Shown here: positions 16,662-24,441 of the stretch, in pieces
Layout of the letters: every line of letters starts with the position of its first letter
Numbering within the stretch: the first letter of the stretch is position 1
Source of the DNA: UBA6107 sp034430175
Lineage (GTDB): Bacteria > Chloroflexota > Anaerolineae > Anaerolineales > Anaerolineaceae
Reading direction: 5' to 3'
DNA: 64,000 bases
Assembly: GCA_034430175.1 (NCBI GenBank)
Contig: DAOUFI010000023.1
Coordinates: 62,001-126,000, forward strand
Translations under genes and position numbers: made by a program
Notes under the pieces: model-generated
What the model was told of the DNA's origin: nothing
Seen by the model: only the letters and a program-made list of their open reading frames with translations
The model's database searches: none

Positions 16662-16744
16662 TTCCTCCGCCGGCATTATCCGGATCAGGTCATGCGGGTC
16701 GAGGACTGTGCGTCCTCCTCTCAGCCCGGCGTTCGGGCTCCCCG
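16662..16744 (-). ncRNA. TPP riboswitch (THI element)
   Basis: Read on the minus strand, the element runs from GGGGAGCCC through the CTGAGAGG pyrimidine-sensing core. After a short variable P3 hairpin (AGGAC paired with GTCCT) it continues with GACCTGATCCGGATAATGCC and GGCGGAGG. Every conserved segment of the thiamine pyrophosphate aptamer is present. It lies between a strong promoter and an intrinsic terminator that overlaps the thiN leader, so TPP should switch the whole thiN-thiB-thiP-thiQ operon off. Confidence 0.97.
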
Positions 16745-16762
16745 TTCTGTTTGATTAAGCGC

Positions 16763-16791
16763 AGTATAGACGATTGACAGTTGAATGTCAA
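16763..16791 (-). promoter_or_regulatory. Promoter of thiamine operon
   Basis: On the minus strand TTGACA (16786-16791), a 17-bp spacer and TATACT (16763-16768) form a near-consensus sigma-70 promoter. Predicted transcription starts near 16756, about 12 nt before the riboswitch. Confidence 0.85.
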
Positions 16792-16810
16792 GCCAGTGAT
16801 ACGAGGATAA

Positions 16811-16839
16811 AAAGGTGTGTCCTTTTCGGACACACCTTT
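16811..16839 (-). terminator. Terminator of the redox operon
   Basis: A perfect 12-bp inverted repeat (AAAGGTGTGTCC with GGACACACCTTT, 5-nt loop) stands 4 bp after the stop of the alcohol dehydrogenase gene. On the minus strand it is followed by a short T-run (16808-16812). Confidence 0.85.
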
Positions 16840-16843
16840 CGAT

Positions 16844-18004
16844 TTACAGTGCTTCTTTCAATATCCCAAGCAGTTCGGGCTTGCCGATCCTGGCATAGCT
16901 ACCGAGAGTCCTATCCTGGAGGATCTGGTCAACCATCAGCTCGAGTTTTTCGCTGCCGATGCCGACTTCTTTGAGCGTGACCGGCGCGCCCATCTGCTTG
17001 AACAGCGCCTTGGTCTTCTCAATGGCTTCCAGACCGACTTCGTAATCCGTGCGTCCTTTCGGATCGATGCCGAATAAGTTGACGCCGTACTGGCGGTACT
17101 TGGCCGGGTGGAACTGGCACAGGTACTTCATGTACGGCGGGGTGACGATGGCCAGCCCGGCGCCGTGAGCGATGTCATAATGCGCGCTGAGCACGTGCTC
17201 GATCTCGTGGCAGCCCCAGTCTCCATCCTTGCCCACCGGGATGATGGTGTTCAATGCCATGGTACCGCACCACATCAGGTTCGCCCTGGCGTCGTAATCG
17301 TCTAACTTGTTTTCCACAACGAAGACCTGGTCAAAGATCGTGCGCATGATCGCTTCTGCCAGACCATCTTGCACAGGAGTACCATCTGGTAGGGAGAAGT
17401 AGTCTTCATAGAGGTGCGAGAGCATATCCACGCAGCCATAGGCAATCTGGTTGACCGGGACGGTGAAGGTGAGTACCGGGTCCAGGATCGAGAAAACGGG
17501 ATGCATCGCCGGCACACCCGCCAGACCGATCTTTTCCTTCGTCTCCATGTTAGTGATAACAGAGTTGCCGTTCATTTCCGTGCCGGTGGCTGCCAGTGTC
17601 AGGATTGCCCCGAGCGGGACGGAACGGGTGGGGTAAGCCTTCCGTTTAAAGAAATCCCAGACCTCGCCTTCATAGGGCACACCCACCGAGATGGCCTTGG
17701 CGCAGTCGATGACGCTGCCGCCGCCCACCGCCAGGATGAAATCAATTTTCTTCTCCCGGCAGATACGTATACCTTCATGCACGGAGGTCAGGCGTGGATT
17801 GGGCTCCACGCCGGCGAGTTCGTAGACGGTCTTGCCAGTCAATTGGCGCATCACCCGGTCATACAGACCGCTCTTTTTGATGCTGCCTCCGCCGTAGACT
17901 AGTAGTACCTTTTGGCCGTACTTCTTCATTTCGTCGGCCAGCTTATCGGTGGTGTCCCTGCCAAAAATGATGCGAGTGGGGTTCTCGAAAGTAAAATTCC
18001 TCAT
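16844..18004 (-). CDS. Iron-containing alcohol dehydrogenase (butanol dehydrogenase/YqhD-like)
   Basis: The 386-residue group III alcohol dehydrogenase has a nucleotide-binding GGGS turn (LLVYGGGSIKKSG), the typical FILAVGGGSVIDCAKA segment, and metal ligands in DMLSHLYEDYF and in CHEIEHVLSAHYDIAHGAGL. These enzymes reduce aldehydes with NAD(P)H using Fe or Zn. ATG 18004 is chosen because GGATGG lies 8 nt upstream; ATG 18016 would sit on that site. It is the last gene of a run of redox enzymes starting with a MerR regulator at 23251, suggesting removal of reactive aldehydes or fermentation of them. Confidence 0.9.
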   Translation of the reverse strand: MRNFTFENPTRIIFGRDTTDKLADEMKKYGQKVLLVYGGGSIKKSGLYDRVMRQLTGKTVYELAGVEPNPRLTSVHEGIRICREKKIDFILAVGGGSVIDCAKAISVGVPYEGEVWDFFKRKAYPTRSVPLGAILTLAATGTEMNGNSVITNMETKEKIGLAGVPAMHPVFSILDPVLTFTVPVNQIAYGCVDMLSHLYEDYFSLPDGTPVQDGLAEAIMRTIFDQVFVVENKLDDYDARANLMWCGTMALNTIIPVGKDGDWGCHEIEHVLSAHYDIAHGAGLAIVTPPYMKYLCQFHPAKYRQYGVNLFGIDPKGRTDYEVGLEAIEKTKALFKQMGAPVTLKEVGIGSEKLELMVDQILQDRTLGSYARIGKPELLGILKEAL

Positions 18005-18019
18005 TGTTAATTCCATCCT

Positions 18020-19003
18020 TTATACATGGCCGACGACAGGATGCGTTACGTAAGGTTCCTCGAGATACATAACCTCTTCCTGAGTTAGTTTTACGTCGAG
18101 GGCACCAACTGCATCCTCCAGATGAGAGATCTTGGTGGCGCCGATGATCGGGGATGTTATCGGTTCTTTTTGCAGCAGCCAGGCCAGGGCAATATGGACG
18201 CGCGGTACGCTGCGTTTTGCGGCAAGCTCGGCCACGCGTTCGATCACCGGTTTGTCTGCATCTGTGCTTGAGCCGTATTTCTTCTTCCCGATCTCATCCG
18301 TTTGCGAGCGTAGAGTGATTTCGGCAGTGTAATCACGTGTAAGCCTGCCTGAGGCTAGCGGACTGTAAGGGATCACGCCGATCTTCTCCTCTCGACACAG
18401 CGGCAGCATTTCGCGTTCCTCTTCGCGATAGATCAGGTTCAGGTGGTCCTGCATCGAGACGAACCGGCTCCATCCGTGTTTGTCTGAGGTGTAGAGCGCC
18501 TTTTGGAATTGCCAGGCCCACATAGCTGAAGCACCGAGGTAGCGGGCCTTGCCGGCTCGGACCACGTCGTTCAACGCTTCCATTGTTTCCTCGATCGGGG
18601 TGTCGTAGTCCCAGCGGTGGATCTGGTAGAGGTCCACGTAATCCGTACCGAGCCGTTTCAAGCTTGCGTCGATCTCACTCAGGATGGCCTTGCGCGACAG
18701 ACCTCCACCGTTCGGACCTTCGCGCATTTTGCCGTGGACTTTGGTGGCAATGATGACTTCATCTCTTTTGGCAAACTCCTTCAGGACTTTTCCGAGTATC
18801 TCTTCACTGACTCCCAATGAGTAGACGTTGGCGGTGTCGAAGAAGTTTATGCCCAACTCAATTGCCTTCCGGATGATTGGTCGGCTGGCTTCTTCATTCA
18901 GCACCCATTTATGGATCCAACGATTAGCATCGCCGAACCCCATGCATCCAAGGCAGATTCGTGATACTTGCAATCCGGTCGAACCGAGGCGGGTATATTC
19001 CAT
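18020..19003 (-). CDS. Aldo/keto reductase
   Basis: The 327-residue NADPH-dependent reductase has the (beta/alpha)8 fold of its family. The catalytic tetrad is visible as Asp in INFFDTANVY with Tyr five residues later, Lys in IIATKVHG, and His in YQIHRWDYD. Cofactor-binding residues appear near the C-terminus (IIGATKISHLEDAVGAL). The sequence is closest in style to the YajO/Tas-like branch (WIHKWVLNEEASRPI near the N-terminus). It lies 15 bp before the alcohol dehydrogenase and 22 bp after the ferredoxin-type reductase, all on one strand. Substrate unknown; small aldehydes or quinones are usual. Confidence 0.9.
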   Translation of the reverse strand: MEYTRLGSTGLQVSRICLGCMGFGDANRWIHKWVLNEEASRPIIRKAIELGINFFDTANVYSLGVSEEILGKVLKEFAKRDEVIIATKVHGKMREGPNGGGLSRKAILSEIDASLKRLGTDYVDLYQIHRWDYDTPIEETMEALNDVVRAGKARYLGASAMWAWQFQKALYTSDKHGWSRFVSMQDHLNLIYREEEREMLPLCREEKIGVIPYSPLASGRLTRDYTAEITLRSQTDEIGKKKYGSSTDADKPVIERVAELAAKRSVPRVHIALAWLLQKEPITSPIIGATKISHLEDAVGALDVKLTQEEVMYLEEPYVTHPVVGHV

Positions 19004-19025
19004 AATTTACCTCATAATATAAAAA

Positions 19026-20186
19026 TTAGATCGACGAGACGAAATCGTGACCCAGACCGAGTACTTCCTCCACCACCGGCATCCAGGTGCTTATCTGGAT
19101 GTGCTGTGGGCATTTGCTCAGGCATTCCTCGCACTGGATGCACTGTGCGGCTTTCTGATCATCGGGGATCCAATACTTATATTGATTGCGGCTTCCAGCA
19201 AGATCATTATACATGGCTGCTTCGTTGTAGACAGCGAAGTTGCGCGGGATGGCGACACCGTTGGGGCAAGGCAAGCAGTATTCGCAGGCCGTGCAGGGAA
19301 TGGGGCTGAGCGCTTCGAGCAGTTCACGCGCCTGGGGAAACATAGCCAATTCCGCTTCACTCAAAGAACCGATACCCGATTCATTGGCAGCGGCGATGTT
19401 TTGCTTTACCTGTTCCAGGGTGCTCATACCACTCAGGGTCACGGCCACCTCGGGCTGGTTCCAGAGCCAGTGGAAGGCCCAGTCGGCCGGGGTGCGTTTC
19501 TTCGCGGACGATTCCCATAATGGACGGGTGGCGGGCAGGTCGGCAGCCAGTTTTCCGCCTCGTAGCGATTCCATGATGACCACCGCGAGACCTTTTGAAT
19601 CCGCGTAACGAAGACCTTCGATGCCGGCCTGGAAATCGACGTCCATGTAGTTGTACTGGATCTGGCAGAAATCCCAGCCGTCGTAGCCGTCAACAATCCG
19701 CTTGAAGGTATCGCGGTTATCGTGGAATGAGAAGCCGATATGGCGGATGCGTCCGTCGGCTTTAGCTTTTTCGGCACGTCGCAGCAGACCAAGTTCCTTG
19801 ATCTTTGTCCAATGGTCATTGTTTAGAGAGTGCAGCAGATAAAAGTCGATGGCTTCATCTTGAAGACGCGTGAGTGATTCGTCTAGAAAACGATCAAAAT
19901 CTCCTGCCTCTTTGATTAACCACACCGGCGACTTGTCGGCGATGCGCACGCGCTCGCGGTAACCACCCTTAAGTGCCTTACCCAGCGAGGCTTCGCTTTT
20001 TTGATCGTGATACACATACGCGGTATCGAAGTAATTTACCCCGCCGTCGACCGCGGTGTGGATCATCTCATCCACTTTTTCCTGGTCGATGTTGGCGGCT
20101 TTGCCATCGGTGGTAGGAAGGCGCATGGCGCCGAATCCCAACGCCGAAACTTTCCAATCCAATTTTCCAAATCTTCGGTATTGCAT
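19026..20186 (-). CDS. Aldo/keto reductase with C-terminal 4Fe-4S ferredoxin domain
   Basis: The 386-residue protein fuses an aldo/keto reductase barrel (residues about 1-270; Asp/Tyr pair in VNYFDTAYVYHD, Lys in IADKSPVW, His in FYLLHSLN) to a cysteine-rich tail. The tail has two clusters: CTACEYCLPCPNG (about 290-302) and CIQCEECLSKCPQ (about 350-362), enough for one or two 4Fe-4S centres. Such fusions are common in anaerobes and imply electron input from ferredoxin or output to it. The gene starts 2 bp after larC, so tight co-translation is likely. Confidence 0.9.
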   Translation of the reverse strand: MQYRRFGKLDWKVSALGFGAMRLPTTDGKAANIDQEKVDEMIHTAVDGGVNYFDTAYVYHDQKSEASLGKALKGGYRERVRIADKSPVWLIKEAGDFDRFLDESLTRLQDEAIDFYLLHSLNNDHWTKIKELGLLRRAEKAKADGRIRHIGFSFHDNRDTFKRIVDGYDGWDFCQIQYNYMDVDFQAGIEGLRYADSKGLAVVIMESLRGGKLAADLPATRPLWESSAKKRTPADWAFHWLWNQPEVAVTLSGMSTLEQVKQNIAAANESGIGSLSEAELAMFPQARELLEALSPIPCTACEYCLPCPNGVAIPRNFAVYNEAAMYNDLAGSRNQYKYWIPDDQKAAQCIQCEECLSKCPQHIQISTWMPVVEEVLGLGHDFVSSI

Positions 20187-20188
20187 GG

Positions 20189-21355
20189 TTAATTGTCTCC
20201 TTTTTGGGCTAGATGTACGGAATTATAGATCTCAGCCAGACTGACGTTCTTTTCGTTGGCCAGCCGGACACATTCGTCATATTCAGGGATGGACTGGATC
20301 ACCTTCCCGTTGAGGATCTTGTCTTTCACTGTCAGGTTGCCATAGGCAGTGTGGATCTGACGCAGTTCAAAACGGCCTTCGTGCCTCGCGATCGGCAGCA
20401 CTCGCAGACCAAGCGTGGTGGTTTCGCGCAAGATCAACTCGGCCAGGGCGGCTTCGTCGCGCCGCAGCGCGATCACCCCCAATAGGGTGGCTGGACGGTT
20501 CTTCTTCATCTGGATCGGTGTGAGGTACACATCCTTCGCCCCGGCAGCGAATAACTTATCCATCAGGTAGCCATAGAACTGCGGGTTCATGTCATCAATG
20601 TTGCTTTCAATCTGTACCATCTCAGGTGGCTGCTCATTTTTTGTCTCACCCACCAACAGGCGTACAACGTTGGGGGTGGGCAGATCGTGCTTACCCGCAC
20701 CGATGCCAATGGCGCTGATCTTCATGGCCGGGCGCTCGAAGGTGGCGAGCACCCCCAGAATGGCCGCCCCGGTAGGGGTCACCAGTTCAGTTTCGGCATC
20801 TGAGGGAGTCAGCGGCGCGTTGACCATGCGCAGTACTTCGAGCGTGGCTGGAGCGGGCAGGGGGATTCGTCCGTGCATGGTCTCGATGCTGCCCGTGCCG
20901 TAAGGCAGGGCGGACGCGTACAGCCGCTCGATTCCCAGCGCTTCGAGACCGATCATGGCGCCGGTGATATCCACGATCGAATCCAGCGCGCCGACCTCAT
21001 GGAAATGCACCTCGTCAACCGTGGTACCGTGCACGTGCGCCTCCGCTTCAGCCAGCAGGGTGAAAACCTTGGCAGCGTTCGTCTTGACCTGAACGGAAAG
21101 GCTGCTGCCGTTGATGATCGCCAGGATATCGGCGAGGTGACGGTGATGCCCGCTTTCAGGCACGATCACCTGCACGTCAGCGGCGCGCAGGGCGCCTTTG
21201 CGGATCTCGGTCAGTTTGAGCTCCACTTTTTCGGGCAGGTGCAACCGGTCGATACCTGCCTGCAGGATTTCCAGCGGCAGGCCGGCATCCAACAGCGCGG
21301 CCAGAAACATGTCGCCGCTGATGCCCGAATAACAATCTGCGTAAGCAATCTTCAT
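20189..21355 (-). CDS. larC: Nickel-pincer cofactor biosynthesis protein LarC (DUF111), single ORF
   Basis: The 388-residue protein opens with YADCYSGISGDMFLAALLDAG, the hallmark of LarC, and contains HHRHLADI, EAHVHGTTVDEVHFHEVGALDS and YGTGSIETMHGRIPLPAPATLE. LarC is the CTP-dependent enzyme that inserts Ni into the pyridinium-dithiocarboxylate cofactor used by LarA-type racemases. In some lactobacilli larC is split and joined by a programmed frameshift; here the frame is continuous. ATG 21355 has AAGGA at a proper distance. No larA, larB or larE gene is in the window, so the cofactor pathway is incomplete here. It is embedded in a reductase operon. Confidence 0.92.
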   Translation of the reverse strand: MKIAYADCYSGISGDMFLAALLDAGLPLEILQAGIDRLHLPEKVELKLTEIRKGALRAADVQVIVPESGHHRHLADILAIINGSSLSVQVKTNAAKVFTLLAEAEAHVHGTTVDEVHFHEVGALDSIVDITGAMIGLEALGIERLYASALPYGTGSIETMHGRIPLPAPATLEVLRMVNAPLTPSDAETELVTPTGAAILGVLATFERPAMKISAIGIGAGKHDLPTPNVVRLLVGETKNEQPPEMVQIESNIDDMNPQFYGYLMDKLFAAGAKDVYLTPIQMKKNRPATLLGVIALRRDEAALAELILRETTTLGLRVLPIARHEGRFELRQIHTAYGNLTVKDKILNGKVIQSIPEYDECVRLANEKNVSLAEIYNSVHLAQKGDN

Positions 21356-21363
21356 TTTTTCCT

Positions 21364-21858
21364 TTATTTGATCAATCCTGCACGCTTTAGCCAATCGCTG
21401 ACGACCGCCTCGGCCGATCTTGCAGCCGAACCGCGAATGGGTAACCCACCTGCCACGATGGCTGTCGGGCAAAGGCGTGCGATGTCGCGTTCACTTCGAC
21501 CCATGGCGCTGCCCTCGTGGGTGCAGTAGGGCAGGATCGTCTTGCCGCTGAAGTCATACGCTTCGAGGAAAGTGAAGACGGGCATGGGCATGGTGCTCCA
21601 CCAGTTGGGATAGCCGAGGATGATCGCATCATAGTCAGCCATGTTGGTAACTTGCGCGGTCAGCATCGGGCGTGCATGAGCGTTTTGCTCTTGTTTGGCG
21701 ATATCCACCACGGTGTTGTAATCCTGCGGGTAGGATTGTACCGGCTCAATAGCGAAAAGGTCACCACCAGTCAGTTTTTGGATTGTTTCTGCCACAATCC
21801 GGGTGTTGCCTGAGTGCGAAAAATACGCGATCAATGTCTTTGCATGATTACTTGCCAT
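21364..21858 (-). CDS. Flavodoxin
   Basis: The 164-residue protein has the flavodoxin fold with the FMN phosphate loop in AYFSHSGNTRIVAE and the isoalloxazine-side loops GYPNWWSTMPMP and PYCTHEGSAMG. This version, with a long hydrophilic loop after the second strand (YPQDYNTVVDIAKQEQ), belongs to the group often found beside aldo/keto reductases in clostridia-like anaerobes. It would carry electrons to or from a neighbouring reductase. It sits 8 bp before larC and 32 bp after an aldo/keto reductase gene. Confidence 0.92.
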   Translation of the reverse strand: MASNHAKTLIAYFSHSGNTRIVAETIQKLTGGDLFAIEPVQSYPQDYNTVVDIAKQEQNAHARPMLTAQVTNMADYDAIILGYPNWWSTMPMPVFTFLEAYDFSGKTILPYCTHEGSAMGRSERDIARLCPTAIVAGGLPIRGSAARSAEAVVSDWLKRAGLIK

Positions 21859-21890
21859 TTTTTCTCCCTGAGAACCAGATTAGTTGATGA

Positions 21891-22859
21891 TCAGTATCGC
21901 GTTCCAACCACGTTGATCTTCGCCATGGCGTCATCAATGCGTTTGATGTCTTCCGCAGCCAGCTTGATCTCCAGTGAACCGAGGTTTTCCTGTAATCGTT
22001 CCAGCTTGCGCGAACCGGGGATGGGCACTATCCAGGGTTTCTGCGCCAGCAGCCAGGCCAGCGCGATCTGTGCAGGGGTGGCATTTTTATCCTTGCCGAT
22101 CTCTTCCAGCAGGTCAACCACCACCCGGTTGGCCCTGATGGCTTCCTGAGTAAAGCGAGGATTGCGCGCGCGGATGTCATTCTGGGCAAAGGTGGTATTC
22201 TCATCGACCTTTCCGGTGAGGAAGCCGCGTCCAAGCGGGCTGAAGGGTACCAGACCAATACCGAGTTCTTCGAGCGTGGGCAGGATATCGGTTTCGATCT
22301 CGCGAAACCAGATGGAATATTCGCTCTGTAATGCGGTCACCGGCTGCACCGCGTGCGCGCGGCGGATTTGATCGGCGTTTGCTTCGGATAGACCAAAGTG
22401 TTTCACCTTGCCGGCCTGGATCAGATCCTTGACCGCGCCGGCCACCTCTTCCATGGGGACGGCTGGGTCGGGGCGGTGCTGGTAGAAGAGGTCGATGGCA
22501 TCCACGCGAAGACGCTTGAGCGAGGCTTCAGCAACGCGTTTGATCTGCTCAGGTCGGCTGTCGAATCCGGAACCAGGTCGTGGGCCGCCTATCTCGGGGT
22601 CATGTTTGAAGCCAAACTTGGTCGCGATGATCACCTTGCCTTTGAAGGGCTGGAGGGCTTCACCTACCAACTCTTCGTTGGTAAAGGGCCCATAAACCTC
22701 GGCGGTGTCGAAGAAGGTTACGCCCAGGTCGACGGCTTTGTGCAGGAATTCGACCATTTCTTTTTTATCGGTCGGATGATCGCCAAAGCTCATGCGCATG
22801 CAGCCCAGTCCGAGAGCGGAGACTTCCAATCCGCTATTACCTAAAATCCGTTTTTCCAT
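21891..22859 (-). CDS. Aldo/keto reductase
   Basis: The 322-residue reductase shows the tetrad residues Asp and Tyr in VTFFDTAEVYGPFTNEE, Lys in IIATKFGF and His in FYQHRPDP. The NADPH-binding end IPGSRKLERLQENLG is complete. It is of the YhdN/AKR13 style, whose members often act on methylglyoxal and other small aldehydes. It lies 14 bp after the MerR gene and is the first enzyme of the operon. Third aldo/keto reductase of this cluster and clearly different in sequence from the other two. Confidence 0.92.
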   Translation of the reverse strand: MEKRILGNSGLEVSALGLGCMRMSFGDHPTDKKEMVEFLHKAVDLGVTFFDTAEVYGPFTNEELVGEALQPFKGKVIIATKFGFKHDPEIGGPRPGSGFDSRPEQIKRVAEASLKRLRVDAIDLFYQHRPDPAVPMEEVAGAVKDLIQAGKVKHFGLSEANADQIRRAHAVQPVTALQSEYSIWFREIETDILPTLEELGIGLVPFSPLGRGFLTGKVDENTTFAQNDIRARNPRFTQEAIRANRVVVDLLEEIGKDKNATPAQIALAWLLAQKPWIVPIPGSRKLERLQENLGSLEIKLAAEDIKRIDDAMAKINVVGTRY

Positions 22860-22873
22860 TTCACTACTCCAGG

Positions 22874-23251
22874 TTAATGCTTAATTTCTTTTTCGATTTC
22901 CATGATCTTATTGTCATAAAATTCGATTTTGTAGTTTAGCAATTCAAGCGTTTTCTGCATTTCGGCAATGCGCGCCTTGAGAATCTCGCGCTGTTCCACG
23001 AGAAGTTCCTTTCGCGCGTTCACGGTGCGATCGCCTTGTTCCAACAGGGAAAAGTACTCGATGAGTGTTTCGATGGGTAGCCCGGCATTCCGCAGGCAGC
23101 GAATAAATTCGATACGCTTTATATCGACCTCGGTGTATTCGCGAATGCCGCCGCCATTACGGGGCACCGGGGGAATCAGTCCGATGCGCTCGTAGTATCT
23201 CAATGTGTCGGGGGTAAATCCGAATTTCTCGCTCACTTCGGCAATTTTCAT
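22874..23251 (-). CDS. MerR-family transcriptional regulator (AdhR-like)
   Basis: The 125-residue regulator has the N-terminal winged helix (TPDTLRYYERIGLIPPVPRN and a GIREYTEVD wing), then a coiled-coil dimerisation helix from about residue 80 to the end rich in Glu/Lys. There is no metal-binding Cys pair, which fits the aldehyde- or thiol-stress group (AdhR, NmlR) rather than metal sensors, although no single conserved Cys is visible either. It heads the operon of aldo/keto reductases, flavodoxin and LarC. The promoter in front has the overlong 19-bp spacer and dyad expected for MerR activation, so it very probably controls itself and the operon. Confidence 0.9.
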   Translation of the reverse strand: MKIAEVSEKFGFTPDTLRYYERIGLIPPVPRNGGGIREYTEVDIKRIEFIRCLRNAGLPIETLIEYFSLLEQGDRTVNARKELLVEQREILKARIAEMQKTLELLNYKIEFYDNKIMEIEKEIKH

Positions 23252-23269
23252 GGTTCACCTCACGCTTAT

Positions 23270-23300
23270 AGTTTAGCACCTGGAGTTCACTCCAAGTCAA
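23270..23300 (-). promoter_or_regulatory. MerR-type promoter with 19-bp spacer and dyad operator
   Basis: On the minus strand TTGACT (23295-23300) and TAAACT (23270-23275) are separated by 19 bp. The spacer contains the perfect dyad TGGAGT-GA-ACTCCA. This is the textbook layout for a promoter untwisted by a MerR-family activator. Confidence 0.88.
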
Positions 23301-23401
23301 GGGATTTGGGAAAATTGGTGGCTTGTTTATTGCGATCATTGATTCGTTTTATGATAAAGTAAAAATCGGTTTGAGAGATTACATTTATTGAGGAGCCGTG
23401 A

Positions 23402-24184
23402 ATGTCGATCATCCACATGGATATTGAAGCAACGCTGCAATGTGCCAAACTGCTGGATCAAATCTGTGCTGATGGGCAACACTTGATCGAGAACACAGCA
23501 TCCAATCTCAGGGGAATGGATTGGTCAGGCCCCAGTCGCGAGAATTTCATGGGGGAAGTGGAACGTCTGAAGGCTTCTTTTGAGCGAACAATGCAGAGCG
23601 GGATGGACCTGAGCCTGCGTGTGTCGCGTGAGGTGGCGGAATGGCAGAGCGCAGATGATGGTACAAAGTACGCTGACGTCCTGCCGGTGATCACCCCCGA
23701 TCCATCTCCGGTGGACGACGGCGGTGATTTTGGCGAGGTGTTAGGCGCGGTCGACACGAATGGTAACCTGAGCGATAAACCTGGATTGGTTGACTGGCTC
23801 AAACAGGTCTTTGATGTTATCAAGAGCATATTTGGAAGAGAATCGGCCAAGGGTATCTTTGCAAAATTGTTACAGGGGTTGGATACCCTGTTTAAGGGCG
23901 GCGAATTGGCGAAATCGTCCAGTGATATTCAAAGGTTATCCGATAAATATATTGAAATGATGAATCAATATGGCACTTCCGACCCACGCACACTGGCAGC
24001 CCGTCGTGAGTACAGTGGCGCAGAAATGGAGCAACTCTTCAGCGTCTCTGGTATCCCCGTCGACTTCTTTGCCAAGCTGGGTGGTAAGTGGGAAGCCTTG
24101 ATCGATTCTTACGAGCAGGCCAAGTACGAGGGTCCAGACTTGTTTGACGGCATGAATTATTTCAATCCACCGTCGGTGGAGTAA
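23402..24184 (+). CDS. WXG100-like protein of unknown function
   Basis: The first 90 residues or so are helical with a central W-S-G turn (Trp41-Gly43), the pattern of WXG100/ESAT-6-like helical hairpins. The rest (about 100-260) has an acidic linker (TPDPSPVDDGGDFGE), an amphipathic helical segment around PGLVDWLKQVFDVIKSIFG and no known domain. There is no signal peptide. Total length 260 residues is much longer than a plain WXG100 protein, so it resembles a WXG-fronted effector or a scaffold. No type VII secretion gene is visible in the window. It stands alone between the MerR operon and a minus-strand MFS gene. Function unknown. Confidence 0.7.
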   Translation: MSIIHMDIEATLQCAKLLDQICADGQHLIENTASNLRGMDWSGPSRENFMGEVERLKASFERTMQSGMDLSLRVSREVAEWQSADDGTKYADVLPVITPDPSPVDDGGDFGEVLGAVDTNGNLSDKPGLVDWLKQVFDVIKSIFGRESAKGIFAKLLQGLDTLFKGGELAKSSSDIQRLSDKYIEMMNQYGTSDPRTLAARREYSGAEMEQLFSVSGIPVDFFAKLGGKWEALIDSYEQAKYEGPDLFDGMNYFNPPSVE

Positions 24185-24256
24185 GAAAGGTAATATTTTG
24201 AGAACCAATGGTTTTCTCCGGGGATAATTGTTATTCTGTTGTAATCGTCTAGGATC

Positions 24257-24294
24257 ATGTAGGAAAATAGACTCTTTTGTCAATTATCCTACAT
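24257..24294. other. Inverted repeat in intergenic region
   Basis: ATGTAGGA (24257-24264) and TCCTACAT (24287-24294) flank a 22-nt A/T-rich loop, 73 bp after the WXG100-like gene. No T-run follows, so its role is open. The rest of the gap 24185-24441 holds the palindrome at 24403 and one unconvincing 23-codon frame. Confidence 0.4.
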
Positions 24295-24402
24295 AAATCT
24301 TTGGAGTATAAGGATTGTTCTTAAGTATGCAACACGTAAAAATCTGGCTGGAGGGGTTCAAGGAGAACTTCGTGGAATACTTGAAGTATTATATATAGAA
24401 TT

Positions 24403-24427
24403 CAGGGTACGCCGTCGGCGTACCCTG
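24403..24427. repeat. REP-like palindrome between convergent genes
   Basis: CAGGGTACGCC and GGCGTACCCTG pair perfectly around GTC. It lies 15 bp from the stop of the convergent MFS gene and may end transcription. The GGGTACGCC core recurs in the decayed repeat near 63049-63057. Confidence 0.65.
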
Positions 24428-24441
24428 TTAAGTTGTGTGTT

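Noticed and set aside
16662..16744. Cobalamin riboswitch as an alternative for this region
   Set aside because: All conserved TPP segments (CTGAGA, ACCTGATCCGGATAATGCC region) are present in order, and the downstream genes are for thiamine.
24327..24398. A 23-codon frame starting MQHVKIWLEG and ending in a hydrophobic stretch
   Set aside because: AAGGA lies about 12 nt before the ATG, too far to be convincing, and nothing supports conservation. It may be chance in an intergenic region.
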